The notes: generated by a model from the letters alone, not told the origin. Shown: positions 44,376-57,402, counted from the first letter of the stretch. The stretch is DNA of 64,000 nucleotides from Parasponia andersonii (GCA_002914805.1 JXTB01000003.1:1643593-1707592); one strand, 5' to 3'. A program made the numbers and translations.

Positions 44376-44845
44376 ATGCATTGGTCATAAAAATTAATTG
44401 TGGAAGCACGCAGTTGTGGCGAGTATTGGTTGATAATAGGAGTGTTGTTGACATCCTGTATTATGAAACCTTTAAGAAGATGGGGTTGAATAAAACTGAC
44501 TTGAAGCCTACCGTCACTCCGCTCTATGGTTTCACTGGTGACAGCCTAATGCCTATGGGCATGATTGAATTAATGGTCAATGTTAGAACCTATCCTAGGG
44601 TTTCAACGATAATGACCCAATTTTTGGTGGTAAATTGCCCCTCCGCATTCAATGTTGTGCTGGGAAGACTGATACTGAGGGAACTTCGAGCTGTCACTTC
44701 AATATATCATCTTACTATGAAATTCCTAACCCAACACGGGGTAGGTGAGGTGCAAGGAAACCAATATGATACACGGACTTATTATAACAACTTGTTGAAA
44801 CTTGCAGCAAAGGATGCGATGCCTCGCACAATGATGGTCCAGCTA
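44376..44845 (+). pseudogene. TE2 aspartic protease region
   Basis: Part of an open frame of 210 codons (44264-44896). The active-site stretch reads LWRVLVDNRSVVDILYYETF, so the glycine of the D-N-G-S motif is arginine, which should abolish activity. It continues through FLVVNCPSAFNVVLGRLILR without the stop seen in TE1. Confidence 0.8.
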
Positions 44846-44851
44846 CCAAAA

Positions 44852-44959
44852 GAAACGTCAGTCGAAGCATCAGTTAGAACATTAGTCGAAGCATAAGTTG
44901 AAGTATCAGACAAAGTGTCAGTCGAACCGTCAGTTAAAGTATCAATCGACACGACCAGC
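44852..44959 (+). repeat. nine-unit 12-bp coding array between protease and RT (TE2)
   Basis: Nine 12-bp units aligned one-to-one with TE1 (4869-4976) and in frame with the protease. Unit 4 contains a TAA (gcataa). More sequence change than in TE1, but no change in unit number. Confidence 0.8.
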
Positions 44960-45059
44960 GAAGACTTTGATCCTCGAGAAATAGACAAAGAGGTTAGAAC
45001 TAGACCTATTGAAGATCTGGAGGATTTATCATTTGACATGTCCTCTAAGACTTTAAAGA

Positions 45060-45790
45060 TTGGAACGAAGATTCAAGAACCTGTGCGAGCTTCATTGGTC
45101 GCTTTTCTGGAATCTAACTTGGACGTCTTCGCATGGTAACATTCAGACATGGTAGGGATCAATTTGAATATCATATGCCACCATCTTAATATAGACCCGA
45201 CAAAGAAGCCTGTACGGTAGAAAAGAAGAGCTATGAATCCAGAGCGCTACGTCGCGTTGAAAGAAGAGGTGGAGAAGCTGCTCGAAATTGGATTTATAAG
45301 GGAATCTTTTTACCCAAGCTGGCTAGCTAACCCAGTTTTGGTAAAGAAACCCAATGGAAAGTGGAGAACATGCATCGATTTCACCGATCTCAACAAAGCA
45401 TGCCCGAAGGACAGCTTCCCCCTTCCAAGAATCGACCAGCTTGTAGATGCAACATCGGGGCATGAACTCTTAAGTTTCATAGACGCGTATTCTGGATACA
45501 ATCAAATTCCCATGCACGAGCTAGATGAGGAGCATACCTCATTCATCACTGATCGAGGATTATACTGCTACAAGAAGATGCCCTTTGGACTCATCAACGC
45601 AGGAGTGACCTACCAGTGTCTTGTCAATATGATGTTTGCAAAACAAATTGGCAAGACAATGGAGGTATATGTCAACGACATGTTGGTGAAGTCGAAGAAA
45701 GCCAAAGATCATATCAAGCATCTTGATGAGATGTTCAAAATTCTTAGGAAATATCAAATGAAGCTGAATCCCCAAAGTGCGCATTCAGGG
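45060..45790 (+). pseudogene. TE2 reverse transcriptase, catalytic residue changed
   Basis: After a TAA where TE1 has a glutamine codon (near 45138), the RT domain is open from 45233 to 45820: WLANPVLVKKPNGKWRTCID, DLNKACPKDSFPLPRID, MPFGLINAGVTYQCLVN. The active site at 45668-45679 reads YVND instead of YVDD, losing a metal-binding aspartate. A 1-base deletion near 45775 then shifts the frame. Confidence 0.88.
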
Positions 45791-46809
45791 TTGGATCTGG
45801 AAAATTTCTGGGTTTCATAGTCAATCAGTGAGGTATTGAAGCTAACCCTCAGAAGATATAAGTGTTGATTAATATGCAATCTCCTCGTAAACCCAGGGAT
45901 GTACATAGCCTAGCAGGAAGAGTGGTTGCACTGAGTCGATTTGTATCCAGGTCAACTGATAAATGTCAACCATTCTTTGAAGTATTGAATGGATCAAAGA
46001 GGTTTGAATAGATGAGACAATGCGAGCAGGCATTCCACGAGTTAAAAACGCACTTGGGTTCTCCTCTACTCTTGTCGAAGCCGAACCTAAGAGAAGAATT
46101 ATGCTTATATCTCACTGTTTCCAAATATGTGACGAGTGCTGCATTAATTCGCGAGGAAGAAAATATACAGCAACCTGTCTATTATGTAAGTAAAAGATTA
46201 CTTGATGTGGAAACTAGATACCCAGAGATGGAAAAATTGGCACTAGCACTTGTCATCGCATCAAGGAAGCTTCGACCTTACTTTCATGCTCACTCCATCA
46301 GAGTTTTCATGAATTTTCCGTTGAAATAGGTTCTACAGAATCCTGAGGCTTCAGGACGGCTACTTAAGTGGGCCGTTGAATTGAGTCAATTTGACATCAA
46401 TTTTCAACCTCGCACTACTATAAAGGGTCAGGCCCTTGCAGATTTTATTGCAGAATTTACATATAATGTCGATCTTCCCACAAGAGTACTCAAAAAACCC
46501 GCTTCAGATGCATCAAGGTTGTGGAAACTTTATGTTGATGGGTCATCAAACGAAAATGGAGCAGGTGTGGGCCTAGTTTTAATCAGTCCTGAAGGGCATA
46601 ACATTCATTGTGCTCTTCACTTTAAATTCCCAGCATCGAATAATGAGGCTGAATATGAAGCACTGATAATTGGGCTAAAGTTTGCCCAGGAAATGAAGGT
46701 CAAGATGAGTGAAATGTACAGCGACTCCCAGCTAGTCGTTTGTCAGGTTAAGGGCGATTACCAAGCAAGAGGGGAGAGAATGATGGCCTATATGCAGGAG
46801 GTACAATGA
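45791..46809 (+). pseudogene. TE2 first and second RNase H domains
   Basis: 46012-46329 matches the first RNase H (YYVSKRLLDVETRYPEMEKL). 46381-46809 is open and carries the second, archaeal-like RNase H (LYVDGSSNENGAGVGLV, NNEAEYEALIIGLK, MYSDSQLVVCQVKGDYQAR). Stops near 45828, 46010 and 46328 break up the first half. Confidence 0.82.
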
Positions 46810-46849
46810 TTGTTCTCGACATTCACTGCTTATAACATTTAACTTCTTC

Positions 46850-48228
46850 CTCGCATTGAAAATACCCAGGCGGATGCACTTGCTAAGCTCGCTTCAACGA
46901 AAGATGCAGAGTTATTGAAGGTTGTCCCTGTTAAATTTCTTGTATCACCAAGTATCGAAGATGAACCCCAAGTAACCATGCCAGTTGATGAAAAACCATC
47001 GTGGATGGATCCTATAATGCAATATTTACAAAATGGCGATCTTCCAGAAAGCAAAGATGATGCAAAGTGACTCCGCATAAAGGCAGCCTACTATATCATC
47101 TATGATGAGAAGCTTTATCGAAGAAGTTTTAGCTTGCCATTATTATTATGTGTCAATGATGAAAACGCACGCTACATTATGAGGGAAATTCATGAAGGAA
47201 TATGCAGAAATCATTCTAGGGGGCAAGCACTTGCAAACAAGATTCTTCAACAAGGGTATTTTTGGCCGACTATGAAGAAGAATACAATGGAATTTGCTAG
47301 GAGGTGTGATAAATGTCAACAGACGGTTTGCGACTATACCTAGAATACCATATGTTCCTTTAACTACAATGACTAGTCCATGGCCATTTACTATTTAGGG
47401 AATTGATATTATCGGGATGCTTCCATTAACACGGGGTGGATTGAAGTATGCGGTAGTTGCAGTCGATTATTTCACAAAATAGACGAAAGCTGAAGCCTTG
47501 AGCACCATTTCCGCAAAGAAGATGATAGATTTTGTGTAAAAATCTATAATCTACCGTTATGGTATACCGCATACTATAATTTCTGATAATGGAAAACAAT
47601 TCGACTGCGATGAGTTCCGTAACTTCTGCAACAACTTGGGCATCAAGAAGAGTTTCTCTACTGTTGTTCATCCACAAGCCAACGGGCAGGTCGAAGCGAT
47701 AAACAAAATACTTAAACAGAATATAAAGAAGAAGCTGGGGGAGCATAAAGGAGCTTGGCCAGATATACTTCCAGAAGTTTTATAGGCATATCGCACCACT
47801 CAACGAACCACTACTGGAGAGAGTCCATTCTCTTTAGCTTATGGATATAAAGCAATGATCCTAATTGAAATTGGTACGAGCTCTCTACGGCGATCTGTTT
47901 ATGAGCAAGATCAGAATGATGTATTAATGGGAATTGAGCTCGATTTTTTAGAAGAAAGGCATGAACAATCTCAACTTCATCAATAACGCACTGCTCGACA
48001 TTATAACTCCAAAGTCAAAAGTAGACATTTTGAAGTTGGTGATCTTGTCCTTCGAAGAGTTCTACCTAAGAATAAAGAGCATGGTGCTAGTATATTTGGA
48101 TCTTCCTAGGAAGGACCTTATGTAATTGACGTCGTCATTTGATCTAGGACATACAAGCTAGCTCGCATCAGCAAACAAAAGATCGAACATGCTTGGAATG
48201 CAGATCAACTTCGTCGTTATTATCAATG
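46850..48228 (+). pseudogene. TE2 integrase, disrupted
   Basis: The N-terminal zinc-binding region is better kept than in TE1 (47134-47343): IHEGICRNHSRGQALANKI and FARRCDKCQQ give the H, H, C, C ligands. The core follows with VDYFTK (then a stop), SDNGKQFDCDEFRNFC and HPQANGQVEAINK (about 47462-47705). The C-terminal part is degraded (47900-48228). Stops occur near 47070, 47340, 47482 and 47539. Confidence 0.84.
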
Positions 48229-48908
48229 AATCTTCATGTTTATCTTCATGTATTTTCAAGGGCTTCCTGTATCTTCATTATTTCATCATTCGACGTCATT
48301 CGTCAATAATATTTCTTCGGCTATTACTTCAATTTCATTTGATTCATCTCTTATAGTTCTATCGCAGTTTTCGGACACCATAAAACTCGGTGGGCAGTGG
48401 AATCAGAATATTATCTCCTACTGCTTCCTAAGGGACTATGCAAATGTCCATTTAAAGGAGTTGGAATCCTAGGATTTTCTCATCGCTTCATGCCTTAGCA
48501 TGTCGTATTACGCAATTTCACTCTTCAAACAACAAAGTAACTAAGCAAAACATTCATTGTTCGATGTGATATATTGCTATATTTAAATTTTACCATGGAA
48601 CTTTTGAAAAACAGTATTGAGCTTGCATCACTCATACTTGTTGTTTTCTTAAGCGATCTAACCTATCCTAATACATAAAACTCGTTTTAAGTTGGATTCA
48701 AATCGCAAAAAGCATACCGATCAGTCACCTAGTGATTGACTACTTAGTTAAAATTACAATGATGTGTTTTGATTATTTTGCAGGAATATATATCTGACAA
48801 GAAAAAAAGCATTCATTAAAAAGACGCACCCGTATACAAGCAAAGAGAGAAAAAGGGGGACCAAGCCCGCAATGTTCTGAAAAAAAAAAATGAATACAAA
48901 TGTGTTTT
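48229..48908. other. TE2 spacer between integrase and antisense gene
   Basis: Counterpart of 8231-8980 in TE1, without the expanded 14-bp minisatellite. No conserved protein in either strand until the antisense gene ends at 48909. Confidence 0.55.
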
Positions 48909-51059
48909 TTATGCAGAAGTGCTCGCACTGCCATCTCCAGTTTTGATGGTATCCTCCCTCCAACTCTGGACAAGCTCGACCACGTCCTTGCCAAGGATAG
49001 AGAAGTTAAAGTCCGGATGCTCGCAGAAGATGTTAAAAATAATAGTCGATGAGGCGATTTTGCTGGCTTTATCTTCGAGCTCTTTGACTTCGATAGCCTT
49101 GAACTCTTCAATAGCCTTATGAACTGCCTCTGTTGTCACCTCCTTCATGTGATCCGGATGCTCGGAGATAGTTTTCTCGAGCTCTTTGACTTTCTCCTCG
49201 AGATTCTCCTTCTCGAGCTTCTCCTTGGCCAAGCCTTCGAGCAGCTGCTGCCTCTCTAAGTCAAAGGCTTTTTTCTCCTCCTCCCGAGCTTTCTCTATGT
49301 TCTCAAATGCTTGGGTTATCTCTTCAACTTTTTTGGCCTTTTTCAATCATTTGAGGACTGGGTCATGCATCAGTACAGCATCAGCCGCGGTCTAAAAATA
49401 CAATCATTAATACCAAGAAATAATATATTGAAGAGAGAATAAAAGGTGCTTACATTTACCAACATCCTCATCGTAGAACCGAAGGCAAACTTGGCAGATC
49501 ATCGCGTCATCCTCTCCCAGCCCTCTTCAGAAGTGAAGCGATCAATGAAGGCTGCGCTCATACCAGCCTTCTCCGATAATTGATTGAGGAGTGTGAAGAT
49601 CTCCTCGTCCTTATCTACTAGGTTTGGTTCCGAAGAAGTGGCAGTCTCGTTGGATGGTTCGGGATAGCTCATTGTTTGAGGCTGTGGAGGAGGCGAACTT
49701 GTCAGGATATCCTCGAAGGCGACTTTTCATTTTTTAGAATTGTCGATCGTCTCTTTCCCTTTCGATGATGATGGAGGAGTGCTCTCGGGTATCTTAGATT
49801 TTGCCATACACCTGAGGGTGGAAGGTGGTGCTCGCAAGCCATTACCAATAACCATCTCTGTACAGATATGTCAACAAGCGAGGTGACATATTACAACAAT
49901 GATTAAAATATGTATATATATATATATATGATTACCTTCTTGCTGTTGAGGGGCTGGAGGTGATGCTATTTCTGGAGAAGATGGTTCTGAAGTTGAAGGG
50001 GTGGTAGGTGCTTTTCGTTTCCTAGGTTTGGAAGACGAGGCACTCTTATCGGTCTGCTTCCTTGGCTTCTTTTTCTTCGAGCTCGAAGGTCTGGATGAAT
50101 GGAGGGGGGGTCAGGGAACGTGGCCCCCTTTGGAAGCAAACCGCAAGCGACCAGGTTCCTGGAAGTCCCAAGCTTCTTCCAATCAAATTCCTCAATTGGA
50201 AGGTCTTTGATTTTATACACCCTTGCGAGCTGTTCCCTAGAAAGTCCGGGACATTCCCTGTTGTCTGCGATGACATACGAGTGCCATTAGGATTAATATA
50301 ATAATACAGAAAAATGCGATAAATTGAAAAGCTATTTACCAGGATTTTGAAAGAAGCCGTTATCTGCATAGTCAAGGTAGAAAAATGGGTTTTTCTATTT
50401 TCCCATGTTGTTGCGAACCCCATAGATTGTTTTTATTGCCTGGTTTAACCACTTACTCACATAAAAGAAGTCAAAATCTGACGGGTTTGATTTCACTTGG
50501 TAAAATCAAGCGAATTCTTCAGGAGTGGGGAGTCTAAACCTAATTTATGGTAAAGTATATACAAACCTACCATATATCTATATGTATTTGGAGTCATTTG
50601 GAAAGGGACGACCCCATAGTAGTCAATGATTGATTTTATGTATGGATGAAGTGGGAGGTGGACACTGCATTTGAGAACTACTTCAGAAAATGAGGCAATT
50701 CTGCGTGGTGGTGTGTGTGATCAATTGAATTCCATGGGAAGGCGAAAAGGGATGGCGATCTTATAGTTGCACACGATTTTGTTGAGCTTGTTCGTTGTGC
50801 AGCTCGTCCTTATATTGGTACATGACCAATTCCCCTCTACGTATTGATATCCTATTGCAAAGGCAGGGACATCCCTGATATGCCGAGGCCATTGGTCCTG
50901 AGGGAGGTCGCCTATGCGAGGACTATTTTGCCTGACCCCTATTATCTCTACTTCAGTATCTGGCTCAAGATAATCTTCAAGGTTTACGGAGCTAACACTG
51001 GAGTTCTCAGATTCTCCTGAGAATACATTCTCTTCCCTAAAATCCTCACTACTAGACAT
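48909..51059 (-). pseudogene. TE2 antisense spliced gene (aORF) with gypsy-type transposase-like domain
   Basis: Read leftward: exon 1 51059-50340, exon 2 50264-49936, exon 3 49857-49454, exon 4 49391-48909, with GT-AG introns of 75, 78 and 62 bp at the same places as in TE1. The start is clear: MSSSEDFREENVFSGESENS, then DYLEPDTEVEIIGVRQ and QYVEGNWSC before PFRLPMEFN. Exon 2 encodes KIKDLPIEEFDWKKLG and VACGLLPKGATFPDP. Exon 3 includes the DKDEE..LLNQLSEKAG region, and exon 4 is a coiled coil of about 140 residues ending DGSASTSA. Lesions: a TGA right after PMEFN, a 1-base indel late in exon 1, and a TGA early in exon 4. These differ from the TE1 lesions, so the parent frame was whole when the two separated. 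Confidence 0.74.
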
Positions 51060-52055
51060 CTAAAAAGAAATACAGATGAGTTTAGTCCTATGTGATCATC
51101 AAGGATCTTCGTTATATGTAGGCAAATTTTGAGAGTTCACCCTAGGATTGTATTAACAAGCAACTCATCGAATTTTTTCTAATCGGTCTACAGATTCATA
51201 AATATTGCTCGAGCAATTCGTCAAAATAAATAAATAGGGTTTTAGACCCTAAAAACTCTTTTACAAGTTCGTCTTTGTCCATTATCTAAAAAAAAAAAAA
51301 GAAGTCTATTCTACGAACTGGTAGAGGAGATTTGAAAAATCCCCATTCCAGTCCATCCGAATGTGGATGGGTTCTTATTCAGGTCATTTGGACTCTATAG
51401 TTTGTTTCAATTCCTAGAAATAAAAACTGATAGTAAGATTTTTCGAGACAGACGAAGAATAATAGGAGAGAAGAAATATACTAACCTTTCTTCGAAAATA
51501 GAGGGATTGAGATATGGTCTGAAGAATTGTGATAACTCTGTCAGAGAAGATACTGGAACTGTGCGAGCTGAAGAATGAAATGACGCTAGAGGGGTTGCTC
51601 TGAAATACTTTGGACTTTAGAAAGATGGAAGACGAAAGAGTTTATAATGAAGAAGTGGATTGATTTCCGATATTTATCTCTCAAGTATCACTAAATCACA
51701 ACCGTAAATCAAGGTATTTGATTTTCAGTTCTAAGGGCAGAAGTTCAAGCGGGATTTGATTTTTTTTTTCCGAAATTAAATTAGTATCTTATCAAAATTT
51801 GAAACGATTCGATTTAAGACGACAGTTGGCATCATCGCTATCATTAAGTCTTCTCGAGTTCTACTATTCTTCTTAGAAAAGGCGACATGTATTTTCATCT
51901 GTCAGAAAAAAGTGCACATGATCTTCAAAAAGGTAAGATTTGAGATCTAGCGACTCTTCGACTCATCAAGGGCCTCAAGTCTAGGTCATGATGTCGCATT
52001 TTTTAAGCTCGCACTTACATTAGAAGGAAGCTCCATTTTGTCCTAAAGAACTAAT
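51060..52055. other. TE2 spacer upstream of the antisense gene
   Basis: Counterpart of 11136-12121. No conserved + strand protein. It should include the antisense promoter. It ends at the polypurine tract ggagctggggggcaat (52056-52071). Confidence 0.5.
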
Positions 52056-52071
52056 GGAGCTGGGGGGCAAT

Positions 52072-52722
52072 TGTTATACAGTCTAAAATCCTATGTCAGA
52101 TCGCATGAGTAAGATTAAGTGCGACCTCTTCCGAAAGAGTTACATGTGACCTTAAATGCATAAGTTAGTGCGACCTCTTCCGAAAGAGTTACGTGCGACC
52201 TCCTCCGAATAAGTTAAGTGCGACCAGAATGAAAAGGAGACTAGTCTACGCTTCGTCAAACGAGTAAACTACAAAGAAAGGGAAACAAAAGTCTCTCTTT
52301 AAAGATCGACCAGTTACCTTATTTAAGTGATTACCCAGTTATATTGTTACTCAAATTGTATTGCCTGATTGTACAGTTACCCATTCTCACAATTGGGAAT
52401 ATTGAGCTATCCTCATCTATATAAAGAGAGTTCAATGTTTCAGTAAGAGGATCTGAGACTTTTTCTGATCTTGGGAGGCTGAGGAATTTTTGAGAGAACC
52501 TTTTTAATTTTTTCTTCTTCTTTTCGGACAACACATTGTAATTTTGAGTTCTTGTAATTCTCCAGAAAATAGTGAAAAACAGTGAACGTAGGTTCATCTT
52601 TTTTTGGGGCTGAACTACTATAAAATTCTTGCTTCTTTATTTGCTTTGATAGATAACCCTTTTCACACAAGCCACATCTCACAATTTTTCTAAATTTATT
52701 GTTGGAAAAATCTCCATCAACA
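52072..52722 (+). repeat. TE2 3' LTR
   Basis: 651 bp, tgttatacag to tccatcaaca, followed by cttga. It is the closest relative of the LTR fragment at 14204-14769 (roughly 13 differences in 300 bases by hand), closer than to its own 5' LTR. Confidence 0.9.
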
Positions 52723-53440
52723 CTTGATGTATATTTCTCAAGGACTGGAATTATTATAATGTGGTAAGTAAAAGAAATACTGAAAGCTCAATGTTGTACC
52801 AGCAACTATATATATTTCTTGCTTTCTTTTTGTATGAATTATTGTACTTTCCAGAGCTGGCTTAATAAATTTTGAGGCCTAAGACTAGAATTTAATATTT
52901 TTCTCCTTGGAACTAAAATTAAACTTTCAATAAATTCTTAGATACTTCTCCCAAAACAATTGACTTTGGTATATTTTATCCCAAATTCGACAAAAAGTTG
53001 TCTCAATTCTCTGTTAATAAACATACGGCTTTCGAACTGATCACTTCTCAAAACTCAAACAGATAGAAACATTATATTTTTGAGCCACCTTGATCCGACT
53101 CGAATTTCTTCTCCGGTCAAACAGGCCTTGCTGGTTGGGCTGCCTATACCAAACAGATTTAAATAAAATGGCTTAAGTAAAGCTACGTTTCCAACATGGA
53201 CCACTTGATTGAAGTCAAGACATTTAATTATTCTCAGACAACCAAAACTTAATTGGTTGTCACGAAGGGTAACTGTCAATTTCTTTTTTAGTGGGAGCAA
53301 TTATCCATTGTGAATCATAACATCACATATTCCTTTCTATGGTTGCCTTGGGATACTATTACTATCCATTTCTTTAATGGAGAGCAGAAAACCAAAAATA
53401 TCAATAAGAAAATACTAGACAAAGTAAAAGATGACTAGGG
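52723..53440. repeat. P450-upstream duplicated segment, copy C (first part)
   Basis: Matches 14770-15490 closely from the cttga target duplication onward. No gene; the minus-strand ORF at 53055-53300 is not kept. Confidence 0.7.
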
Positions 53441-54500
53441 TGAAATATTTAACAATTCTTATTTTTATCTTTATTTCTATGTTTCTTCTTGACTAAATAA
53501 TTAATTAATTGATTAATTAATAATTAAATAATTATATTATAACACATGTTTGAAAAGTTGTTATAACAAAGAGTGCATATATTGCAATAAGAATAAGAAA
53601 ACAAATAATGAACACAAGACGTTTTTAATGTGGTTCGTAACTCTTCTACGCCACGAGGCCACGCACAGAGATTAAGCAAATTAGTAAAATATTAAGATTG
53701 CAAATACTAATTGACTAATACAATAAAAGACTCCATTTTCAATTATCAATGTATGGTAATAACTCTACCAATCTTGTTTAGCGAGCTCCCCTCGTCTTGT
53801 TGATCCTTGCACATGAACTCCCTTAACTATTATTCTTCCTCCTGAAGAATAAGATAGACTCAACAAAGAAACTTAGAAAACTCACTAGCTATCTAAGTTT
53901 CATAATAGCAATAGAATAAACTTTATGCCTTACATAAAAGCTCTCTAAAAGAATATTTTCTCTCAATTGAACTTTATACAAATCCCTTGGACTTAGTGAG
54001 CTTTTGTAGATAAATTTCTAACCTCAATCTCATGCTCCCTTAATATGAATAGGCAGAAAATGAGAAAAGAATGATTTACCAGAAAATGTGTTGTCATTCC
54101 TTTTTTAGACAATTAGAAAATTGTTACAACAGCTTTCATGAATTGTCCCTAAAAAATATCGATGTACATTAAGAGAAGTTCTTCACAATTTTGGCTCTTC
54201 TTAATCAATTGACATCACTCTTTTATACATGCAAGAACTTTCCTTAAAGATAAGAATCTATTTGACAATTATTTAGAGTCAATCAAAAATCAAATAAGAA
54301 AACTTTCTATAAACAATTAAATCTGTTGCAATAGATTTTGCTAGAAAAACCTAATTGCTTATCAAATTAATTATATTAATTTAATGAGAATATAATCTAT
54401 ATATAATGGATGAAATATCACCATGATTCTACTAATACACCTGCCAATAATCATTATCCAATATTTAAGGTATGAAAGAGTAAGAATCAAACTAAAAATA
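53441..54500. repeat. AT-rich insertion in copy C, possible old Copia LTR
   Basis: About 1 kb that is absent between the matching parts of copy B. It contains acgtttttaatgtggttcgt (53620), taatacaataaaagactcc, and gttgatccttgcacatgaactcc (53797-53822). These resemble blocks of the dispersed repeat at 39870-40095. The ends and a target duplication could not be fixed. Confidence 0.4.
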
Positions 54501-54794
54501 TAATCTTAATCAAAGGAAAAATGAGATAAAATATCTCAATCAACTTAGTCCAGTTGGTCAAGAAAATCCATCAATAGTAATCCCTATTATCCTTCTAGAA
54601 ATATTTAATAAGGAAAATTAGACCAAAAGCAAGAACAAAAAGATTTCAAAAGTGGATTTTTAGCCGGTACAAATCCGTTGTGAGTGATCCTATATATCTG
54701 TTGTAACAAGTGTTTTACAACATTGGCAAACCTGTTGTAAGAACATATTAATTTTCTCATAACAACTTCATTTTATTATTTTTGCCAATACTCA
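54501..54794. repeat. P450-upstream duplicated segment, copy C (second part)
   Basis: Matches 15520-15810 (for example gagataaaatatct, agttggtcaagaaaatccat, acattggcaaacctgttgtaa) and runs into exon 1 of psi-C. Confidence 0.65.
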
Positions 54795-55491
54795 CCTTGG
54801 ACCTAAACTTCTCTAAGCTCTCATCAAGATCTTCCACAAACTATGGTTGGTTCCTACTCACTTATAATACTTGATGGATCTGCAAGGGATCAAATGTCGT
54901 CCTTATAAGTTCATCCATGGAAACACAAAACAAATCTCAGCTATGTTAAAAGAATCCGTGAACAGACCTACGGGACTATCCCATGAAATATTTCCTAGAC
55001 TTCAACCTCGTACCCATTGTTGGAGCAACATGTACAGTAATCTTGTAAATTACTGTCACTTTCTTTATTTTTAAAAATATATAAATAAATAGCATTTACT
55101 TTATTCTAAATTTTTGGTGCTATTAGGAAAGACTTATATTCAGTGATACAATCCTTGAGCACAACTACTCATTTTGGAACCTGAATTGATCAAAGAGGTA
55201 TTGAATGACAGAGATAAAGCCTCTCACAAACCTGAGATCAATCCTTATTTGAAGAAGATTCTAAGAGATGGCCTAACCATGTCTCAAGCTGGAAAATGGG
55301 CAAAAATGAGGAAACTTGCTAGCTTTGCATTCCATAATGAGAGCTTGAAAGTAAGCTCTTGCTATTTCTTTTAATTTAGTCTAGCTATCAATTGTTATTT
55401 TTATCATCACAATGAGAGACTAACAAGGAATTATTATGCTGCAAAAAGAAAAGTAAAAAAGTGGAAACAAATTTGATACTATGATGGCTAT

Positions 55492-57156
55492 TGATAACTC
55501 TGTAAAAATAGAGTTAATTGTACTATTTTATTAATTAAAAATATGTGTCCTAGAATAATTTTAATTTAGATTTTAAGTAATTTAAGTTGTTTTATTTTAT
55601 TTTGGTTTAGAATTAGTTTTATGTCAATATATTAGGTTTAGCTGTTTTAATTTAATTAGTTTAATTTAAATTAATTTGAAATAGATATTTATCAGATTTA
55701 GCTTTTTTTTTTATTTAATTTTGTTTGATTTAGGGGAAAAAAAAAAGAAATAAATAAATTACGAATTGAATGGAATTTCAAACGGGTGTAAGGAGAAGAT
55801 GATGACATGGGCGATCTCAGCAGTTGGATCAAAACACAGACGGATTGGATGGGCACGTGGAAGTCACGCGCGAAGAGAGGCGAGTGGCAGAGTAGGAGAT
55901 ATATGGGGCCGTGTCTGTAGTGGCTGTCAACTGTGTTTGATCAGTTGCTCCTCACCGTCCGTGCACCCGGTTTCTTCCTCAAATAACAAGATGCCACGTT
56001 ATGGTCTTAAAGTCAACATTTTAAAGAGCCAATAAATGCCTAGATTTGTGTCGAACTCACCCAATTGTGCCGCACTGGATAATTGCCCTTGTATCAGATT
56101 TTGAATAAATACATGGACCAGAAAGAGAAAAATTAGGAAATTGTCACATTATTCTACCAATCATATTTGAGCGTAGGAATCCGTGTATAACTCAAACACA
56201 CTCTCTTTTTAGCTATAAAAGGACTGCAGGAGAAGAGGAAAAACACACAATTTTAGAAAAAGAAATATAGTAGTCAAGAGAGAGAAATTCAGTGGGAGAC
56301 AGAGCAGTGGAGTGGAGCCTTTTCAACCGCGATTTCTTTAGTTTGATTTTATTTTTAGTTTTAGAATTTTATTTTCTTTAGGATGTTTTCATTTAATATT
56401 TTTGTTTCTCTTAGTTTAATTATGTTCTAGATTTCTTTTCTAGGGCTACGATATAGCCTAACTATAATGCTTTAATATTTTTCTTTCAATTTATTCTATG
56501 AATTATTTTTCCTAATTGAGTTTTCAATTCTGTTCTTAATGCTTCTATTTAATTGGCCACTAAATAGATAATTTGTTAATTATAATGAAACCGGAAGGAG
56601 ATTTATGTGTCTAGTTTATTAGATTGAAGGCCATAAATTGCATGTAAAATAGGAATATATTTACATGGTTTGTGTAGTCGCTATATGAGTTTCCATAGAT
56701 CTTAATGAATTCTTAATTAGTTTAATTCACATAGGAATATAGTGAATTGGTAATTAAGAGTATTTTTGCTTAAACTCGGGTGAGAATAGTAAATAAATTA
56801 GGGAATCTTGACTATCAACTAGAGAAACAATTTGAGGCTAATGAGATAGAGATTTTTTTTTAGAGTGGATTAGTTATGGTGAAATCGGACACCCTAGGTT
56901 TAATTTCATTAATTCACACCTCGTGTTATTTTTTGCTTTTAATTTTCGTTCTCATTTATTTTTATTGCTTTTAGTTTATTTTTACTTTTAATTTAATTTA
57001 ATTTAATTTTTCTTTACTCGATTAATTCAAATAAATTTAGGGTTAGCTAAATTTCAGTACTTAGTAAATCAACAGTCTTCATGGGACGATACTCATACTT
57101 ACTACTTTATTATTTATTTGCGATAGCGTACACTTATATTCATAATTTTCATAACA
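55492..57156 (+). repeat. Athila-like 5' LTR
   Basis: 1,665 bp. A TATA-like ctataaaagga lies at 56213-56223. The ORF at 55766-56035 is in LTR sequence and is repeated with changes at 61484-61678, so it is not a host gene. Confidence 0.88.
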
Positions 57157-57157
57157 A

Positions 57158-57180
57158 GTTTTTAGCACCGTTTTCATGGG
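57158..57180 (+). other. Athila-like primer binding site
   Basis: gtttttagcaccgttttc follows the LTR almost at once. It resembles the tttttggcgccgttgccgg site known from Athila elements, with several substitutions. Confidence 0.65.
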
Positions 57181-57402
57181 ACTGTCTGATTTTTATTAAT
57201 ATCGATACTAAGCAACTTTAATTTTAGTTTGAATTTTTTTTTATTTTACTTAGTGTCCTACTTTTGTTTTCAAGGTGATTAAGGCCAGTGTATGAGAAAG
57301 TTCAGAAAAGAAGATTTATTTCCTTTTGATTCTGAAATCGAGCAAATGTGTTGAAAGAATAGAAAAGAAAAGAGAGAGGCTTTTAGACCAGAACAAGATA
57401 CT

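Larger units (their letters stand above)
41681..52722 (+). mobile_element. TE2: full-length Ty3/Gypsy LTR retrotransposon, Tat-type, sister of TE1
   Basis: An 11,042-bp element flanked by the 5-bp duplication cttga (41676-41680 and 52723-52727). The related uninterrupted site is 13408-13412 in copy A. Organisation is identical to TE1, including dual RNase H, the antisense spliced gene and the nine-unit 12-bp array. LTRs are 624 and 651 bp and differ by roughly 9% over the first 245 bases by hand count. It is defective: there are stops in all sense domains and the RT catalytic site is changed. Its locus was later partly duplicated, leaving the LTR fragment at 14204-14769. Confidence 0.92.

Noticed and set aside
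55766-56035. 89-codon ORF in the Athila-like 5' LTR
   Set aside because: A changed and shorter version sits in the 3' LTR (61484-61678). It is LTR sequence without a known domain.
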